NCBI GenBank assembly: GCA_024234505.1
Contig: JACKOD010000001.1
Coordinates: forward strand, 248,001 to 312,000
Length of the DNA stretch: 64,000 nt
From: Hahellaceae bacterium
GTDB taxonomy: Bacteria > Pseudomonadota > Gammaproteobacteria > Pseudomonadales > Oleiphilaceae
Direction: 5' to 3'
This document shows positions 32,935-42,826 of this stretch, piece by piece. Position 1 is the first letter of the stretch. Every line of letters starts with the position of its first letter. Made by a program: the position numbers and the translations under genes. Under the pieces are notes generated by a model. The model was not told the DNA's origin and did not search any database. It saw nothing but the letters and a program-made list of their open reading frames with translations.

Positions 32935-33462
32935 GTGGTTTCTGATGAAGATCAGAAATGGATGCGGTATGCCTTGACGCTTGCCGTCAAGGCAGCTGAT
33001 GCAGGCGAGGTTCCTGTAGGGGCGGTCGTAGTTTGTGATAATCGTGCAATCGGTGAAGGGTGGAATCACCCCATTGCCGCACATGATCCGACCGCTCATG
33101 CAGAAATCATGGCGCTGAGAGCCGCCGCTCGTGAGCAGGAAAATTATCGCGTCGTTGATTCCACGTTGTATGTCACGCTGGAGCCGTGCACCATGTGTGT
33201 CGGCGCGATCGTACATGCACGTGTAAGCCGGGTCGTTTTTGGCGCAAAAGAGCCCAAGGCTGGCGCGGTGGTTAGTCAGAACAATTTATTTGATCACCCT
33301 GCAATGAATGCGCGAGTACTTTATGAAGGCGGAGTACTGGAAGCAGAGTGCAGCACAATGCTGAGCGAGTTCTTCAAGTTACGTCGACAGCAAAAGCGAG
33401 AAGAAAAGGCTAAAGGTCAAAGCAAGTCAACAGATACTAACGTTTCGGTGCCGCCCAGATGA
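32935..33462 (+). CDS. tadA: tRNA adenosine(34) deaminase
   Basis: Converts A34 of tRNA-Arg(ACG) to inosine. 175 residues from GTG 32935, with GGTGAG just upstream. Zinc and catalytic residues are H55-A-E57 and C85-x2-C88 (PCTMC). Its tRNA substrates are encoded twice in this window (12372 and 12565). The C-terminal 20 residues are polar and variable. Its end overlaps the HIT gene by four bases (ATGA). Confidence 0.95.
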   Translation: MVSDEDQKWMRYALTLAVKAADAGEVPVGAVVVCDNRAIGEGWNHPIAAHDPTAHAEIMALRAAAREQENYRVVDSTLYVTLEPCTMCVGAIVHARVSRVVFGAKEPKAGAVVSQNNLFDHPAMNARVLYEGGVLEAECSTMLSEFFKLRRQQKREEKAKGQSKSTDTNVSVPPR

Positions 33463-33878
33463 ATGAATTTGAATTGGATGAACGCTTATACAAGGATACG
33501 GTTAAACTCACCCGCTGGCCGTTGTGTGAAGTGTTGTTGATGAATGCTGAACCGTTTCCCTGGGTTATCCTTGTGCCGCGCAAGCCGGGTATTCGTGAAA
33601 TATTCGAATTGTCCGAACAGGAACAAGTGCAATTACTGCGCGAATCCAGTGTTCTTGGGCAGGAATTAATGCGCCAGTTTTCAGGCGATAAATTAAATGT
33701 GGCGGCGCTGGGAAATGTCGTCAGTCAGTTGCATGTGCACCATGTCGTGCGCTTTAAGTCGGATATATGTTGGCCCGCGCCAGTCTGGGGTAACTTTTCC
33801 GCCCAACCCTACAGTGCTGAAGCACTGGAAGCCCGAATAAAGCAATTAAATGTTTTGAGCGAGCGAGTCTGGGACTAG
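33459..33878 (+). CDS. HIT domain protein
   Basis: 139 residues. Nucleotide-binding HIT fold with WVILVPRKPGIREIFEL and the motif QLHVHHVVR. The classical HxHxH triad is altered at the third position, although the middle His that acts as nucleophile is present. WPAPVWG near the end is typical of a subgroup found beside tadA. Substrate unknown. Overlaps tadA by four bases; its stop overlaps the convergent fabR stop. Confidence 0.85.
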   Translation: MNEFELDERLYKDTVKLTRWPLCEVLLMNAEPFPWVILVPRKPGIREIFELSEQEQVQLLRESSVLGQELMRQFSGDKLNVAALGNVVSQLHVHHVVRFKSDICWPAPVWGNFSAQPYSAEALEARIKQLNVLSERVWD

Positions 33879-34516
33879 GGCGATGATGGTTTGTTTCGTT
33901 CGCGCTGAATGCGTGACATGGCCTCGGCACCATAAATCAGCATGCGTAGTTCTTTTTTGATTCTGTCTGCAAGTGCACTGCGTTCTTTGGGCGAAGCATC
34001 CAGAGCTTCAGCACCCAGTGTAAACACAATCGTCACCATCGCTTCGGCAAGCAGTTCCGGTTCGTCCAGCGGGCGCTGCTTGTCATCACCGATGCGGCGC
34101 AGATCTTCGGCGAGTTCAATCACAAAATGATTTATTTCTGCCTTAATCGCGGTTCTGAACTGATGAGACAGCCCGGTACGTTCCCTTAGTAACAATCGAA
34201 AATGTGTGGCATTTGAGGCCAGATATTCCATAAAGGTATCGACCGACGTCGTGACCGCGCTGCCGCCTTTTTCGATGCGCTTGCGAGCTTGTCGCATAAG
34301 TTGTCTGAGTGTAACCCCTGCTTCATCGACCAGGGCGAGCCCCAGTTCGTCCATTTCGGTAAAATGCCTGTAGAAAGAGGTGGGCGCAATGCCTGCTTCT
34401 CTGGCGACTTCGCGCAAACTGAGATTGGAAAAGCCCCGGTCAGCGCTTAGCTGCCGAAGGGCTGCATCCATTAATGATCGACGGGTTTTTTGCTTTTGTT
34501 CAGCGCGTACTGCCAT
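33875..34516 (-). CDS. fabR: TetR-family regulator, FabR-like
   Basis: 213 residues from ATG 34516, which has AAGGA eight bases upstream. The helix-turn-helix is at about 25-55 (LREVAREAGIAPTSFYRHF). The C-terminal ligand domain includes THFRLLLRERTGLSHQFR, typical of FabR, the repressor of unsaturated fatty acid synthesis genes. No fab or desaturase gene is adjacent. The assignment to FabR is by whole-sequence resemblance; another TetR regulator of lipid genes is possible. Confidence 0.8.
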   Translation of the reverse strand: MAVRAEQKQKTRRSLMDAALRQLSADRGFSNLSLREVAREAGIAPTSFYRHFTEMDELGLALVDEAGVTLRQLMRQARKRIEKGGSAVTTSVDTFMEYLASNATHFRLLLRERTGLSHQFRTAIKAEINHFVIELAEDLRRIGDDKQRPLDEPELLAEAMVTIVFTLGAEALDASPKERSALADRIKKELRMLIYGAEAMSRIQRERNKPSSP

Positions 34517-34607
34517 GGTTTTAATCCTTACACAGAGGCGCACATGATAAACGTATATCGTGGGTTGTTCCACTGAGTTGTGTTCGCCGAAAATCTGACC
34601 TTCGATG

Positions 34608-35807
34608 CTAGTTGCCTTGAAGTTGCTGTAATTTTCGGGCTACAGTGTTGAAGTGTTGAACCCAGGTCGGTGAAAATTGCGTACCCGACTGACTGTTTAT
34701 TTCCAGTACTGCCCGAATAAACGGACGTTTTACTTTGGACGTGTGGGCGCGGGCATGCATGATGGCATCGTAGGTATCTACTATTGCGAGTATTTTTGCT
34801 CCATCACAGATGGATTGTTCGCCCAGCCCCTTCGGGTATCCACGTCCATCTGATCGTTCATGGTGTTGATACACAATTTGAGACGCTTCTTCCCAAATCT
34901 GCATTTTCTGTAGCAGCTCAAAGCTGGATTGGGTGTGTTGTTCCACCATATTTCTTTCTTCTGCGGAAAAACTTTCGGCTTTATGCAGTAATTCAAGCGG
35001 GAGAAAAGCCATGCTGATGTCGTGCATCAGAACCGCAGCTGATAATTGGGTGGCATCGACGGGCGACCCGGCGAGCCGATTCATACCGAGCGCCAGTACC
35101 AAAAGTCGTTTGCTGCGGCCACTCCAATAGATGGAGCGGGCTTCTATGGGTTTCATCAGTTGTAAAAAGAACAGTATGTCTGCATGCAATGTTATGTTGT
35201 AGCGCTTGAATAGTTTGGAATACTGAGGTTCAAGGTGCGCTGAAAGGTCCCCCTGAAGCAACGGGTGGTTTTCGGGGTTGTGCTGCTCCGGCGTGTAGAG
35301 TGATGGGTCAGGCCCGGCGTTTAAGGGGGAGACATATTCTGCTCCCGGGTCAAGAGCAATAATAGCTTCGCGAACCCTGTCGACATACTCTTCTGCAGAG
35401 GCTTCGGGTACCCGAGCGATGAGTCGACTCATTTTGTTGATTTCTGCAAGCGTGATGGGGGAGACGCCGGTGCTGACCAGATCTCCCATCGTCTCATTGG
35501 CTTTGTCCATGGTAAGCAGGACAATATCGCTCAGATGGTTATCAAAGCGCAGGGAGCCTTCCCGAACAGCACCCAATATGTCTTCTGTTGCCTGTAATAG
35601 CGGTGTCAGTGCAGATAGTCCGACAAAGGAGAAATTTCCTTTGACGGTGTGTACGGCTCGGAAAATCTGGTTTACAAGATCTTGATTTTCCGGGGTGCGC
35701 TCAAGCTCAACGAGTTTGACTTCGCAAAAATGATAGGCTTCGCTAAATTCGTTAAAAAAGTCATCAAATAGACTATCGTCAATCGAATCGGGGAGCGATA
35801 TGGGCAT
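34608..35807 (-). CDS. Hpt and HD-GYP domain protein
   Basis: 399 residues from ATG 35807, which has AAGGA seven bases upstream. The N-terminal Hpt domain (about 5-105) carries the phospho-accepting His53 in VHTVKGNF. A linker leads to an HD-GYP domain (about 215-395): HD at 262-263, His291, HH at 315-316, DG-GYP to 325 and an Asp in VDTYDAI. The usual HDIGK is HDISM here, so the Lys is missing. It may hydrolyse c-di-GMP and receive phosphate from a histidine kinase. A single-gene unit. Confidence 0.88.
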   Translation of the reverse strand: MPISLPDSIDDSLFDDFFNEFSEAYHFCEVKLVELERTPENQDLVNQIFRAVHTVKGNFSFVGLSALTPLLQATEDILGAVREGSLRFDNHLSDIVLLTMDKANETMGDLVSTGVSPITLAEINKMSRLIARVPEASAEEYVDRVREAIIALDPGAEYVSPLNAGPDPSLYTPEQHNPENHPLLQGDLSAHLEPQYSKLFKRYNITLHADILFFLQLMKPIEARSIYWSGRSKRLLVLALGMNRLAGSPVDATQLSAAVLMHDISMAFLPLELLHKAESFSAEERNMVEQHTQSSFELLQKMQIWEEASQIVYQHHERSDGRGYPKGLGEQSICDGAKILAIVDTYDAIMHARAHTSKVKRPFIRAVLEINSQSGTQFSPTWVQHFNTVARKLQQLQGN

Positions 35808-35983
35808 GCGAAGTTCCTTGGTGGTAAGACTGCAGAAGCAAGGTTGGCCATTTTTTTCCAGCCTGAGGCCAGAGGAGCGACTGCTTATAAACATAGCTCA
35901 GATTTTGTATGGGTTATCGGCGAAACTGCTTAAAACTTAATCGAAATTCCGTATTTCCTATTCACTCCATGATAAAACAGGGA

Positions 35984-36012
35984 CTGATTTTGGGCTTTTT
36001 TCTGTTTATAAT
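35984..36012 (+). promoter_or_regulatory. candidate promoter for fmdB-aspS
   Basis: Perfect TATAAT at 36007-36012 with a weak CTGATT -35 at 35984-35989, 17-base spacer. About 120 bases before the FmdB-type gene. Confidence 0.4.
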
Positions 36013-36134
36013 GTGCAGCTTTATTTCCCCGATGCCTGTGCTTTTCGTGTCGTTTTTACGCGGCAGGTACGTACAGCCTGGGTAAACTTAGTTGAGTTAA
36101 TGTTGGTCAGTAGTCGATTGGTTGGATATTTAAG

Positions 36135-36359
36135 ATGCCTATCTATGAATATGTTTGTAATTCGTGCGGATTTGAAAAAGATGTGCTGCAAAAGATTAGT
36201 GACGCAGCGTTAAAAGAATGCCCTTCATGTCATGAGCAGGCGTTCAATAAGCGAATTTCAGCAGCGGGCTTCAGACTGGCTGGCGGTGGCTGGTACGAAA
36301 CCGACTTTAAAACAGGTAAGAAAAAGAATTTAACCAACTACAGCGAATCCTCATCATAA
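36135..36359 (+). CDS. FmdB-type zinc-ribbon protein
   Basis: 74 residues. MPIYEYVCNSCG and CPSCH supply the four cysteines of the FmdB zinc ribbon; the C-terminus is polar. Genes of this family commonly precede aspS in gammaproteobacteria, as here with 93 bases between. It may be regulatory; its role is not established. Confidence 0.88.
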   Translation: MPIYEYVCNSCGFEKDVLQKISDAALKECPSCHEQAFNKRISAAGFRLAGGGWYETDFKTGKKKNLTNYSESSS

Positions 36360-36452
36360 CGGGTGAAACGCTCACACATTCCTTGAATTCTGCAGTGCCT
36401 TTGCTTCGGGATTCCCATTAGAAAGATCATCATAAGAAACGGGTAAATATTC

Positions 36453-38231
36453 ATGCGCAGCCATTATTGCGGAGCTATCAACGAATCCAACGTCGATCAG
36501 GAAGTCACCCTTTGTGGCTGGGTGCATCGCAGACGCGACCACGGCGGAGTTATTTTTCTCGATTTACGGGACAGGGATGGTCTGGCACAGATCGTAGTGG
36601 ATCCCGACACCCCTGAAAGTTTTTCGGCTGCCGAACGAGTTCGGAGTGAGTATGTTGTTAAAATTACTGGTCGTGTTCGTCGTCGACCTGCAGGTACGGA
36701 AAATAAGGACCTGGCGACCGGTATGATTGAAGTGCTGTGTAAGCAGCTCGAAATATTAAATGCAGCCGCAACGCCGCCTTTCCCACTGGATGAGTATGTG
36801 GATGTTGGCGAAGATATTCGACTGAAATATCGCTTTATGGATTTGCGCCGTCCGGAGATGCTCAATAAATTGCGTTTCCGCTCCAAGGTAACGAGCTATA
36901 TCCGCAACTTCCTGGATGGGCAGGGATTCATGGATGTAGAAACGCCTATTTTGACGCGCGCAACTCCGGAAGGTGCACGCGATTATCTGGTACCTAGCCG
37001 TACACATCCCGGAAATTTCTTTGCATTGCCGCAATCGCCACAGTTGTTCAAGCAAATGTTGATGGTTTCCGGTGTTGACCGTTATTACCAGATCGCAAAG
37101 TGTTTCCGCGATGAAGATTTGCGCGCTGATCGCCAGCCAGAGTTTACCCAGGTTGACGTTGAATGTTCATTCATCGATGAAAATACCTTGACGACACTGA
37201 TGGAACAAATGATTCGTGAGATGTTCCATGATCTTCTTAATGTGGATCTGCCGGTCTTTCCGCGTCTGACGTACGCAGAAGGCATGCGTCTCTATGGTAG
37301 TGACAAGCCTGATCTGCGTATTCCATTACAGATGGTGGATGTGGCGGATCTCGTGTCCGGCGTTGATTTCAAAGTCTTCTCTGGCCCGGCAAATGATGCC
37401 AAAGGTCGGGTGGTTGCTTTGAGGTTGCCTAAAGGGGCCGAGCTGTCACGCAAGCAAATTGATGATTACACCAAGTTTGTGGGAATCTACGGCGCTAAAG
37501 GACTGGCCTATATCAAGGTTAATGATTTGACGCAGGGTGCTGAAGGTTTGCAGTCACCCATAGTGAAGTTCCTCGGTGATGACATCGCGATGCAAATTAT
37601 GGCACGCGTTGAGGCTGAAAATGGAGATATCGTCTTCTTCGGTGCAGACAAGGCTAAAATCGTGAACGAAGCGATTGGTGCGCTGCGAATTAAACTGGGC
37701 GAAGATCTTAAGTTATACACCTGCAAGTGGGCACCATTGTGGGTAGTGGATTTCCCCATGTTCGAAGAAGATGGTCAAGGGGGGCTGACAGCCATTCACC
37801 ACCCGTTTACATCACCTTCCTGCACTCCAGAGGAGTTGGAAGCCGCGCCGGAAAAAGCGCTGTCTCGTGCTTACGATATGGTACTGAACGGTACAGAGCT
37901 GGGTGGAGGGTCTATCCGTATTCACGATGGCGCAATGCAGAAAACGGTGTTCCGTATTTTGGGCATTGAGGATGAGGAAGCGCAAACCAAATTCGGATTT
38001 TTGCTGGACGCACTCAAGTTTGGTTGCCCTCCTCATGGCGGACTGGCGTTTGGTCTGGATCGTCTGGTGATGTTACTGACCGGATCCCGTTCAATTCGTG
38101 AAGTGATTGCTTTCCCCAAAACCCAAAGCGCGACCTGTATGTTGACTCAGGCTCCTGGTGAGGTGGATGCAAAGCAGCTTAAAGAATTGAGCATTCGTGT
38201 TCGTCAGCCTGAGGCAGAGGCTAAAAAGTAA
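36453..38231 (+). CDS. aspS: aspartyl-tRNA synthetase
   Basis: 592 residues, bacterial-type length with the GAD insertion. N-terminal OB-fold (VTLCGWVHRRRDHGGVIFLD), class II motif 2 (KCFRDEDLRADRQPEFTQ) and motif 3 (HGGLAFGLDRLVMLL). It may be discriminating or non-discriminating; this cannot be told from the window. Confidence 0.97.
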   Translation: MRSHYCGAINESNVDQEVTLCGWVHRRRDHGGVIFLDLRDRDGLAQIVVDPDTPESFSAAERVRSEYVVKITGRVRRRPAGTENKDLATGMIEVLCKQLEILNAAATPPFPLDEYVDVGEDIRLKYRFMDLRRPEMLNKLRFRSKVTSYIRNFLDGQGFMDVETPILTRATPEGARDYLVPSRTHPGNFFALPQSPQLFKQMLMVSGVDRYYQIAKCFRDEDLRADRQPEFTQVDVECSFIDENTLTTLMEQMIREMFHDLLNVDLPVFPRLTYAEGMRLYGSDKPDLRIPLQMVDVADLVSGVDFKVFSGPANDAKGRVVALRLPKGAELSRKQIDDYTKFVGIYGAKGLAYIKVNDLTQGAEGLQSPIVKFLGDDIAMQIMARVEAENGDIVFFGADKAKIVNEAIGALRIKLGEDLKLYTCKWAPLWVVDFPMFEEDGQGGLTAIHHPFTSPSCTPEELEAAPEKALSRAYDMVLNGTELGGGSIRIHDGAMQKTVFRILGIEDEEAQTKFGFLLDALKFGCPPHGGLAFGLDRLVMLLTGSRSIREVIAFPKTQSATCMLTQAPGEVDAKQLKELSIRVRQPEAEAKK

Positions 38232-38270
38232 TTTTCTGGTGAGAGCCAGATAAGTAAAACCGGAGTTTAT

Positions 38271-39020
38271 ATGGCTGGTCATAGCAAATGGGCCAATATT
38301 AAACATCGTAAAGCCGCGCAGGATGCCAGGCGCGGCAAGATTTTTACCAAGGTTATTCGTGAGTTAGTCGTTGCCGCTCGTGCGGGTGGCGGTGTACCTG
38401 CGGATAATCCTCGGTTGCGTGCGGTTATCGACAAGGCCCTTACCGCAAATATGAAGCGTGATACCATCGACAAAGCCATCGCTCGTGGAGCGGGTGGTGG
38501 TGAAGGTGATAATTACGATGAATTGACTTACGAAGGTTACGGTCCGGGCGGAGTAGCGATCCTTATTGAAGCCATGACAGATAACCGAAATCGTACGGTG
38601 GCGGAGGTGCGTCATGCCTTTACCAAGCATGGCGGAAATCTGGGTACGGATGGATCGGTGGCTTACCTGTTTAAAAAGCAGGGCAGTTTCCATTTTGGAC
38701 CTGGAGTTGATGAAGAAAGATTGTTAGAGGCGGCTCTGGATGCAGGAGCGGAAGATGTTCTTGTCCAGCCGGACGGTAGCATGGAAGTGGTGAGTGCGCC
38801 GGAAGAGTTTCTGGGTATTAAGGAAAAACTGGCTTTGGCGGGATTGACTGCTGATGCGGGTGACGTATCCATGGTTCCTGCAAACTATGTTGAACTCGAT
38901 GCGGAGTCGGCAGAAAAAGTGATGAAGATTATCGATATGCTCGAAGATCTTGATGATGTCCAAAACGTCTATTCCAATGCCGAGTTTCCAGACGTTGTAA
39001 TGGAACAGCTTAACAGCTGA
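38271..39020 (+). CDS. yebC: YebC/PmpR family protein
   Basis: 249 residues. MAGHSKWANIKHRKAAQDARRG is the family start, followed by GGVPADNPRLR and YEGYGPGGVAI. Members are DNA-binding regulators or act on ribosomes stalled at proline runs. It lies between aspS and ruvC, the usual order. Confidence 0.95.
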   Translation: MAGHSKWANIKHRKAAQDARRGKIFTKVIRELVVAARAGGGVPADNPRLRAVIDKALTANMKRDTIDKAIARGAGGGEGDNYDELTYEGYGPGGVAILIEAMTDNRNRTVAEVRHAFTKHGGNLGTDGSVAYLFKKQGSFHFGPGVDEERLLEAALDAGAEDVLVQPDGSMEVVSAPEEFLGIKEKLALAGLTADAGDVSMVPANYVELDAESAEKVMKIIDMLEDLDDVQNVYSNAEFPDVVMEQLNS

Positions 39021-39061
39021 GTCATGAAGCGGGTTGCCACTGGAGGTAGTCTTGTTCCGAA

Positions 39062-39095
39062 AGGCGGTACAGCGTAGAGCTGTGCCGCCTTTTTT
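39062..39095 (+). terminator. intrinsic terminator after yebC
   Basis: AGGCGGTACAGC pairs with GCTGTGCCGCCT (one G-U) around GTAGA, followed by TTTTT. It separates yebC from ruvC. Confidence 0.9.
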
Positions 39096-39238
39096 GTTTA
39101 TCGATTTTGGTGTCCGGTGTGTGGGTGTTAAATTAGAGACTGCCGAAGATAGGGCCGATACGGCTTGCCGAAAACCGCATCAACATTGGAAATCACGCGG
39201 TGTGTGGTAATCTGATGTGATAATTATTAAGGGTAGCT

Positions 39239-39760
39239 ATGGCGATCATACTTGGAATAGATCCGGGTTCGCGAATCACCGGTTTCGGCGTGATCCTTTT
39301 TGAACGGTCAAAAGCACAATACATTGCCAGCGGGTGTATTCGCGTGAAAGAAGGGAGTCTGGCATCCCGTCTAGAGCAAATCTATGCCGGGGTAAGCGAA
39401 GTCATCGATACCTGGAAACCGACAGAATTTGCCATCGAAGAAGTTTTTTTAGCGCGTAATCCGGACTCTGCGCTAAAGCTTGGGCAGGCGAGAGGTGTGG
39501 CTATTGTCGCTGCCGCGAATAAAGGCCTGGATGTGGCTGAGTATTCCGCACGAAAGGTTAAGCAATCAGTTGTGGGTAATGGCGCTGCAGATAAATCTCA
39601 GGTACAGCATATGGTGCAATCCATATTGGCATTACCCGCAAAGCCACAAGCCGATGCTGCCGATGCTTTGGCTATTGCCTTGTGTCATGCCCATACATGG
39701 CAAAGTCTGGTGCGTCTTGCCGGACAGGCAACGACCAGTCGGCGGGGAAGAATGCGTTAA
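39239..39760 (+). CDS. ruvC: Holliday junction resolvase RuvC
   Basis: 173 residues. Acidic catalytic residues are visible in GIDPGSRITGFGV, AIEEVF and the C-terminal ADAADALAIALCH. It cuts Holliday junctions with the RuvAB motor encoded next. Confidence 0.96.
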   Translation: MAIILGIDPGSRITGFGVILFERSKAQYIASGCIRVKEGSLASRLEQIYAGVSEVIDTWKPTEFAIEEVFLARNPDSALKLGQARGVAIVAAANKGLDVAEYSARKVKQSVVGNGAADKSQVQHMVQSILALPAKPQADAADALAIALCHAHTWQSLVRLAGQATTSRRGRMR

Positions 39761-39831
39761 CAGTGCATCCAGCCTGCGCAGCAGGTTATTTAAATAAATG
39801 GAAACAGGTCACCTAAAAAAGGGGAAGGCGT

Positions 39832-40443
39832 TTGATCGGTAGGTTAACCGGAATTCTGGTAGAGAAAAGCCCGTCACGAGTCATGCTTGAAGTGGCTGGA
39901 GTGGGGTACGAGATTGATATCCCTTTTAGTACGTCGTTTCAACTGCCAGAGCCGGGCCAAATCACGGTATTGCATACTCATTTTGTGGTTCGTGAAGATG
40001 CGCAACTGCTATATGGATTTATTAATACTTCTGATCGTGACTTGTTTCGTCTGCTGATCAAAGTAAATGGTGTCGGCCCCAAATTGGCCTTAACGCTACT
40101 TTCCGGATTGGACGGTCAGCAGTTTGTGGCCTGTATTCGGGATGGAGATCTGAACACGCTGGTAAAAATTCCCGGAATCGGGAAGAAAACGGCTGAACGC
40201 TTACTCATTGAAATGCGAGACCGGATTAAGGACTGGTTGCCCAGCGGCCAAATGGTGCTTGCGTCTCACGTACAGGAGTCGACGGCGGTACAAGATTCTA
40301 GAGGCGAGGCAGAAGCGGCGCTGGTAGCGCTGGGGTATAAACCGGCAGAAGCGGCAAAAGCCGTCAAAGCAGTGGCTCGAGATGATATGGCATGTGAAAT
40401 GATGATTCGCATGGCGCTCAAAAGTATGGTGAAATCCGGGTAG
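39832..40443 (+). CDS. ruvA: Holliday junction branch migration protein RuvA
   Basis: 203 residues. Starts with TTG (IGRLTGILVEKSP follows), preceded by GGGGAAGG. It has the N-terminal OB-fold, two helix-hairpin-helix motifs (VNGVGPKLALTLL, IPGIGKKTAERLL) and a C-terminal RuvB-binding domain (EAALVALGYKPAEAAKAV). Confidence 0.96.
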   Translation: MIGRLTGILVEKSPSRVMLEVAGVGYEIDIPFSTSFQLPEPGQITVLHTHFVVREDAQLLYGFINTSDRDLFRLLIKVNGVGPKLALTLLSGLDGQQFVACIRDGDLNTLVKIPGIGKKTAERLLIEMRDRIKDWLPSGQMVLASHVQESTAVQDSRGEAEAALVALGYKPAEAAKAVKAVARDDMACEMMIRMALKSMVKSG

Positions 40444-40502
40444 CATTCGAGTTTGGATGTTCTGAAATTTATATCGGAACGACGTCAAATGGATACTTTT
40501 AG

Positions 40503-41546
40503 ATGATAGAGCAAGATCGACTGATTTCACCGGCGGTATCGGCGCCGGAAGAACGCCAGGACAGAGCGATACGCCCAGTCAGTCTGAGCGAATATGTCGG
40601 GCAGCCGGTTGTTAAAGAGCAAATGGATATCTTTATTGGCGCAGCCAGACATCGCAAGGAGGCACTGGATCATGTGTTGATTTTTGGCCCCCCGGGATTG
40701 GGTAAAACAACCTTGGCCAACATTATTGCCAATGAGATGCAGGTATCCATCAAGACGACGTCCGGCCCTGTTTTGGAAAAAGCAGGTGATCTTGCCGCAT
40801 TGCTGACCAATCTTGAAGAGGGTGATGTTCTCTTTATCGACGAGATACACCGGTTAAGTGCATCCGTTGAAGAAGTGCTTTATCCTGCCATGGAAGATTA
40901 TCAGCTGGATATCATGATCGGCGAGGGGCCCGCTGCCAGATCCATAAAACTGGAATTGCCCGCGTTTACTTTAGTTGGTGCGACCACACGAGCCGGCCTG
41001 TTAACCTCACCGCTGCGAGATCGGTTTGGCATTGTGCAGCGTCTAGAGTTTTATAACACGGCCGATTTAACGCATATCATTCTGCGATCGGCGTCGAAAT
41101 TAGGCGTTTCGATTGATGAACATGGCGCGAAGGAGATTGCACGACGATCGCGAGGAACGCCCCGCATTGCGAATCGTCTGCTCAGACGTGTACGGGATTT
41201 TGCGCAGGTTAAGGGTAACGGCATTATCTCAAGGGAGTTGGCGGATCAGGCGCTGACGATGCTTAACATTGATAACTGCGGTTTTGATCATATGGATAGG
41301 CGTATGTTATTGGCCATGATAGAAAAGTTTGATGGGGGGCCGGTGGGTGTTGACAGTCTGGCGGCGGCCATCAGTGAAGAACGAGGAACCATTGAGGATG
41401 TGTTGGAACCTTATCTGATACAGCAGGGTTATATTCTGAGAACACCGCGAGGCCGCATGGCAACTTCAAGTGCCTGGTTGCATTTTGGTATGCAGCCACC
41501 TTCAGATTCTGGGCAGGCGGCTAAGCAGGCGGTGTGTGATGAATGA
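40503..41546 (+). CDS. ruvB: Holliday junction helicase RuvB
   Basis: 347 residues. AAA+ ATPase with Walker A GPPGLGKTTLA, Walker B DEIHR, sensor ATTRAG, arginine finger LRDRFG and a winged-helix C-terminus (ILRTPRGRMAT). Its last eight bases overlap the start of ybgC. Confidence 0.97.
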   Translation: MIEQDRLISPAVSAPEERQDRAIRPVSLSEYVGQPVVKEQMDIFIGAARHRKEALDHVLIFGPPGLGKTTLANIIANEMQVSIKTTSGPVLEKAGDLAALLTNLEEGDVLFIDEIHRLSASVEEVLYPAMEDYQLDIMIGEGPAARSIKLELPAFTLVGATTRAGLLTSPLRDRFGIVQRLEFYNTADLTHIILRSASKLGVSIDEHGAKEIARRSRGTPRIANRLLRRVRDFAQVKGNGIISRELADQALTMLNIDNCGFDHMDRRMLLAMIEKFDGGPVGVDSLAAAISEERGTIEDVLEPYLIQQGYILRTPRGRMATSSAWLHFGMQPPSDSGQAAKQAVCDE

Positions 41547-41985
41547 TCTTACGAGTACATCCTTTGCCACTCCGGATGGCGAGTTTCATTGGCCGGTGCG
41601 CGTCTACATCGAGGATACGGATGCGGGAGGCATCGTTTTTTATGCGAATTATCTTAAGTTTATGGAGCGCGCCAGAACGGAGTTTGTGCGCTCATTAGGC
41701 CTGAATCTGAGAGAAGGGCTGCGAGACAACATTAGCTATGTTGTAGCTCATCTTGATGTTCGTTACATTAAGTCGGCACTGCTTGATGATGAGCTGACTG
41801 TATCGGTTTCACTGGCGAAACAGGGACGGGTTTATATGCAGTTTGACCAGAAAATAACCAATAAAAAGAATGAATTATTAGTAACTGGACACGTAAAAGT
41901 GGCCTGTGTTGAACTGTGCACTGGCAAACCGCGGCCTTTGCCAGAGTCATTGATCGCTGCGCTGAACGCGAGAAGAATCGCGTGA
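41539..41985 (+). CDS. ybgC: tol-pal system acyl-CoA thioesterase YbgC
   Basis: 148 residues from ATG 41539 inside the end of ruvB. Hotdog fold with the catalytic segment EDTDAGGIVFYANYLKFMERARTE. YbgC hydrolyses acyl-CoA and associates with phospholipid metabolism at the inner membrane. First gene of the ybgC-tolQRAB-pal-cpoB cluster. Confidence 0.95.
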   Translation: MNDLTSTSFATPDGEFHWPVRVYIEDTDAGGIVFYANYLKFMERARTEFVRSLGLNLREGLRDNISYVVAHLDVRYIKSALLDDELTVSVSLAKQGRVYMQFDQKITNKKNELLVTGHVKVACVELCTGKPRPLPESLIAALNARRIA

Positions 41986-42068
41986 TTTGCGGAGTTTACC
42001 GGGTCGACCAGGTTTGCACTAATCAATTCTTTTAATAAATCCATTCAGAAAATCGGAGTTAACCCCCC

Positions 42069-42758
42069 TTGGACAATCAACTCTCTCTCTGGCAACTGGT
42101 GGCAAACGCAAGCTTTATTGTGCAACTTGTCATGCTTCTTTTGCTTTCTGCGTCTGTCATCTCCTGGATGATAATATTCCAGCGCGGAAGTGTTTTTTCT
42201 GCAGCTAAAAAAGCGCGCTTGGCATTTGAAGAGCGTTTTTGGTCAGGTATGGATTTGGGGCAGTTATACCGCGATGTGAATGCGGCACCTGATACAAATA
42301 GTGGTCTGGAGACTATTTTTCGTGCGGGATTTAAAGAATTTGGCCGCTTGCGACAACAAGGAAATGCAGAGGCCGATGCAGTAATGGAAGGTACACAGCG
42401 AGCTATGAGAGTGGCTGTGGCCCGTGAAACTGAACGTCTGGAAGCGCATTTGCCATTTCTGGCTACGGTGGGTTCTACCAGTCCTTATGTGGGGTTATTC
42501 GGGACGGTTTGGGGCATTATGAACTCGTTCAGGGGCTTGGCCCAGATGCATCAGGCAACGATAGCGACGGTTGCACCGGGGATATCAGAAGCATTGGTTG
42601 CCACCGCGATGGGATTGTTCGCAGCTATTCCTGCTGTTATTGCGTATAACCGTTATTCGGCTCGGGTGGATGCATTGGCGAATGCTTACGAGACATTTGC
42701 TGATGAATTCTCCAGCATCCTTCATCGAAATGTGCATTCTGAAGAAAAGCGGAAATAG
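42069..42758 (+). CDS. tolQ: Tol-Pal proton channel protein TolQ
   Basis: 229 residues, TTG start with GGAG about 11 bases upstream. Three membrane segments: about 15-38, 135-155 and 170-190 (ISEALVATAMGLFAAIPAVIAYN). TolQ and TolR form a proton-motive-force-driven stator that energises TolA during cell division and outer-membrane constriction. Confidence 0.95.
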   Translation: MDNQLSLWQLVANASFIVQLVMLLLLSASVISWMIIFQRGSVFSAAKKARLAFEERFWSGMDLGQLYRDVNAAPDTNSGLETIFRAGFKEFGRLRQQGNAEADAVMEGTQRAMRVAVARETERLEAHLPFLATVGSTSPYVGLFGTVWGIMNSFRGLAQMHQATIATVAPGISEALVATAMGLFAAIPAVIAYNRYSARVDALANAYETFADEFSSILHRNVHSEEKRK

Positions 42759-42826
42759 TGCAAGCGTGATTTTTACGTCGATAAAGACCACCGGGGTAGA
42801 TAACAAAGTGAACAGGTTGCTTTCGC

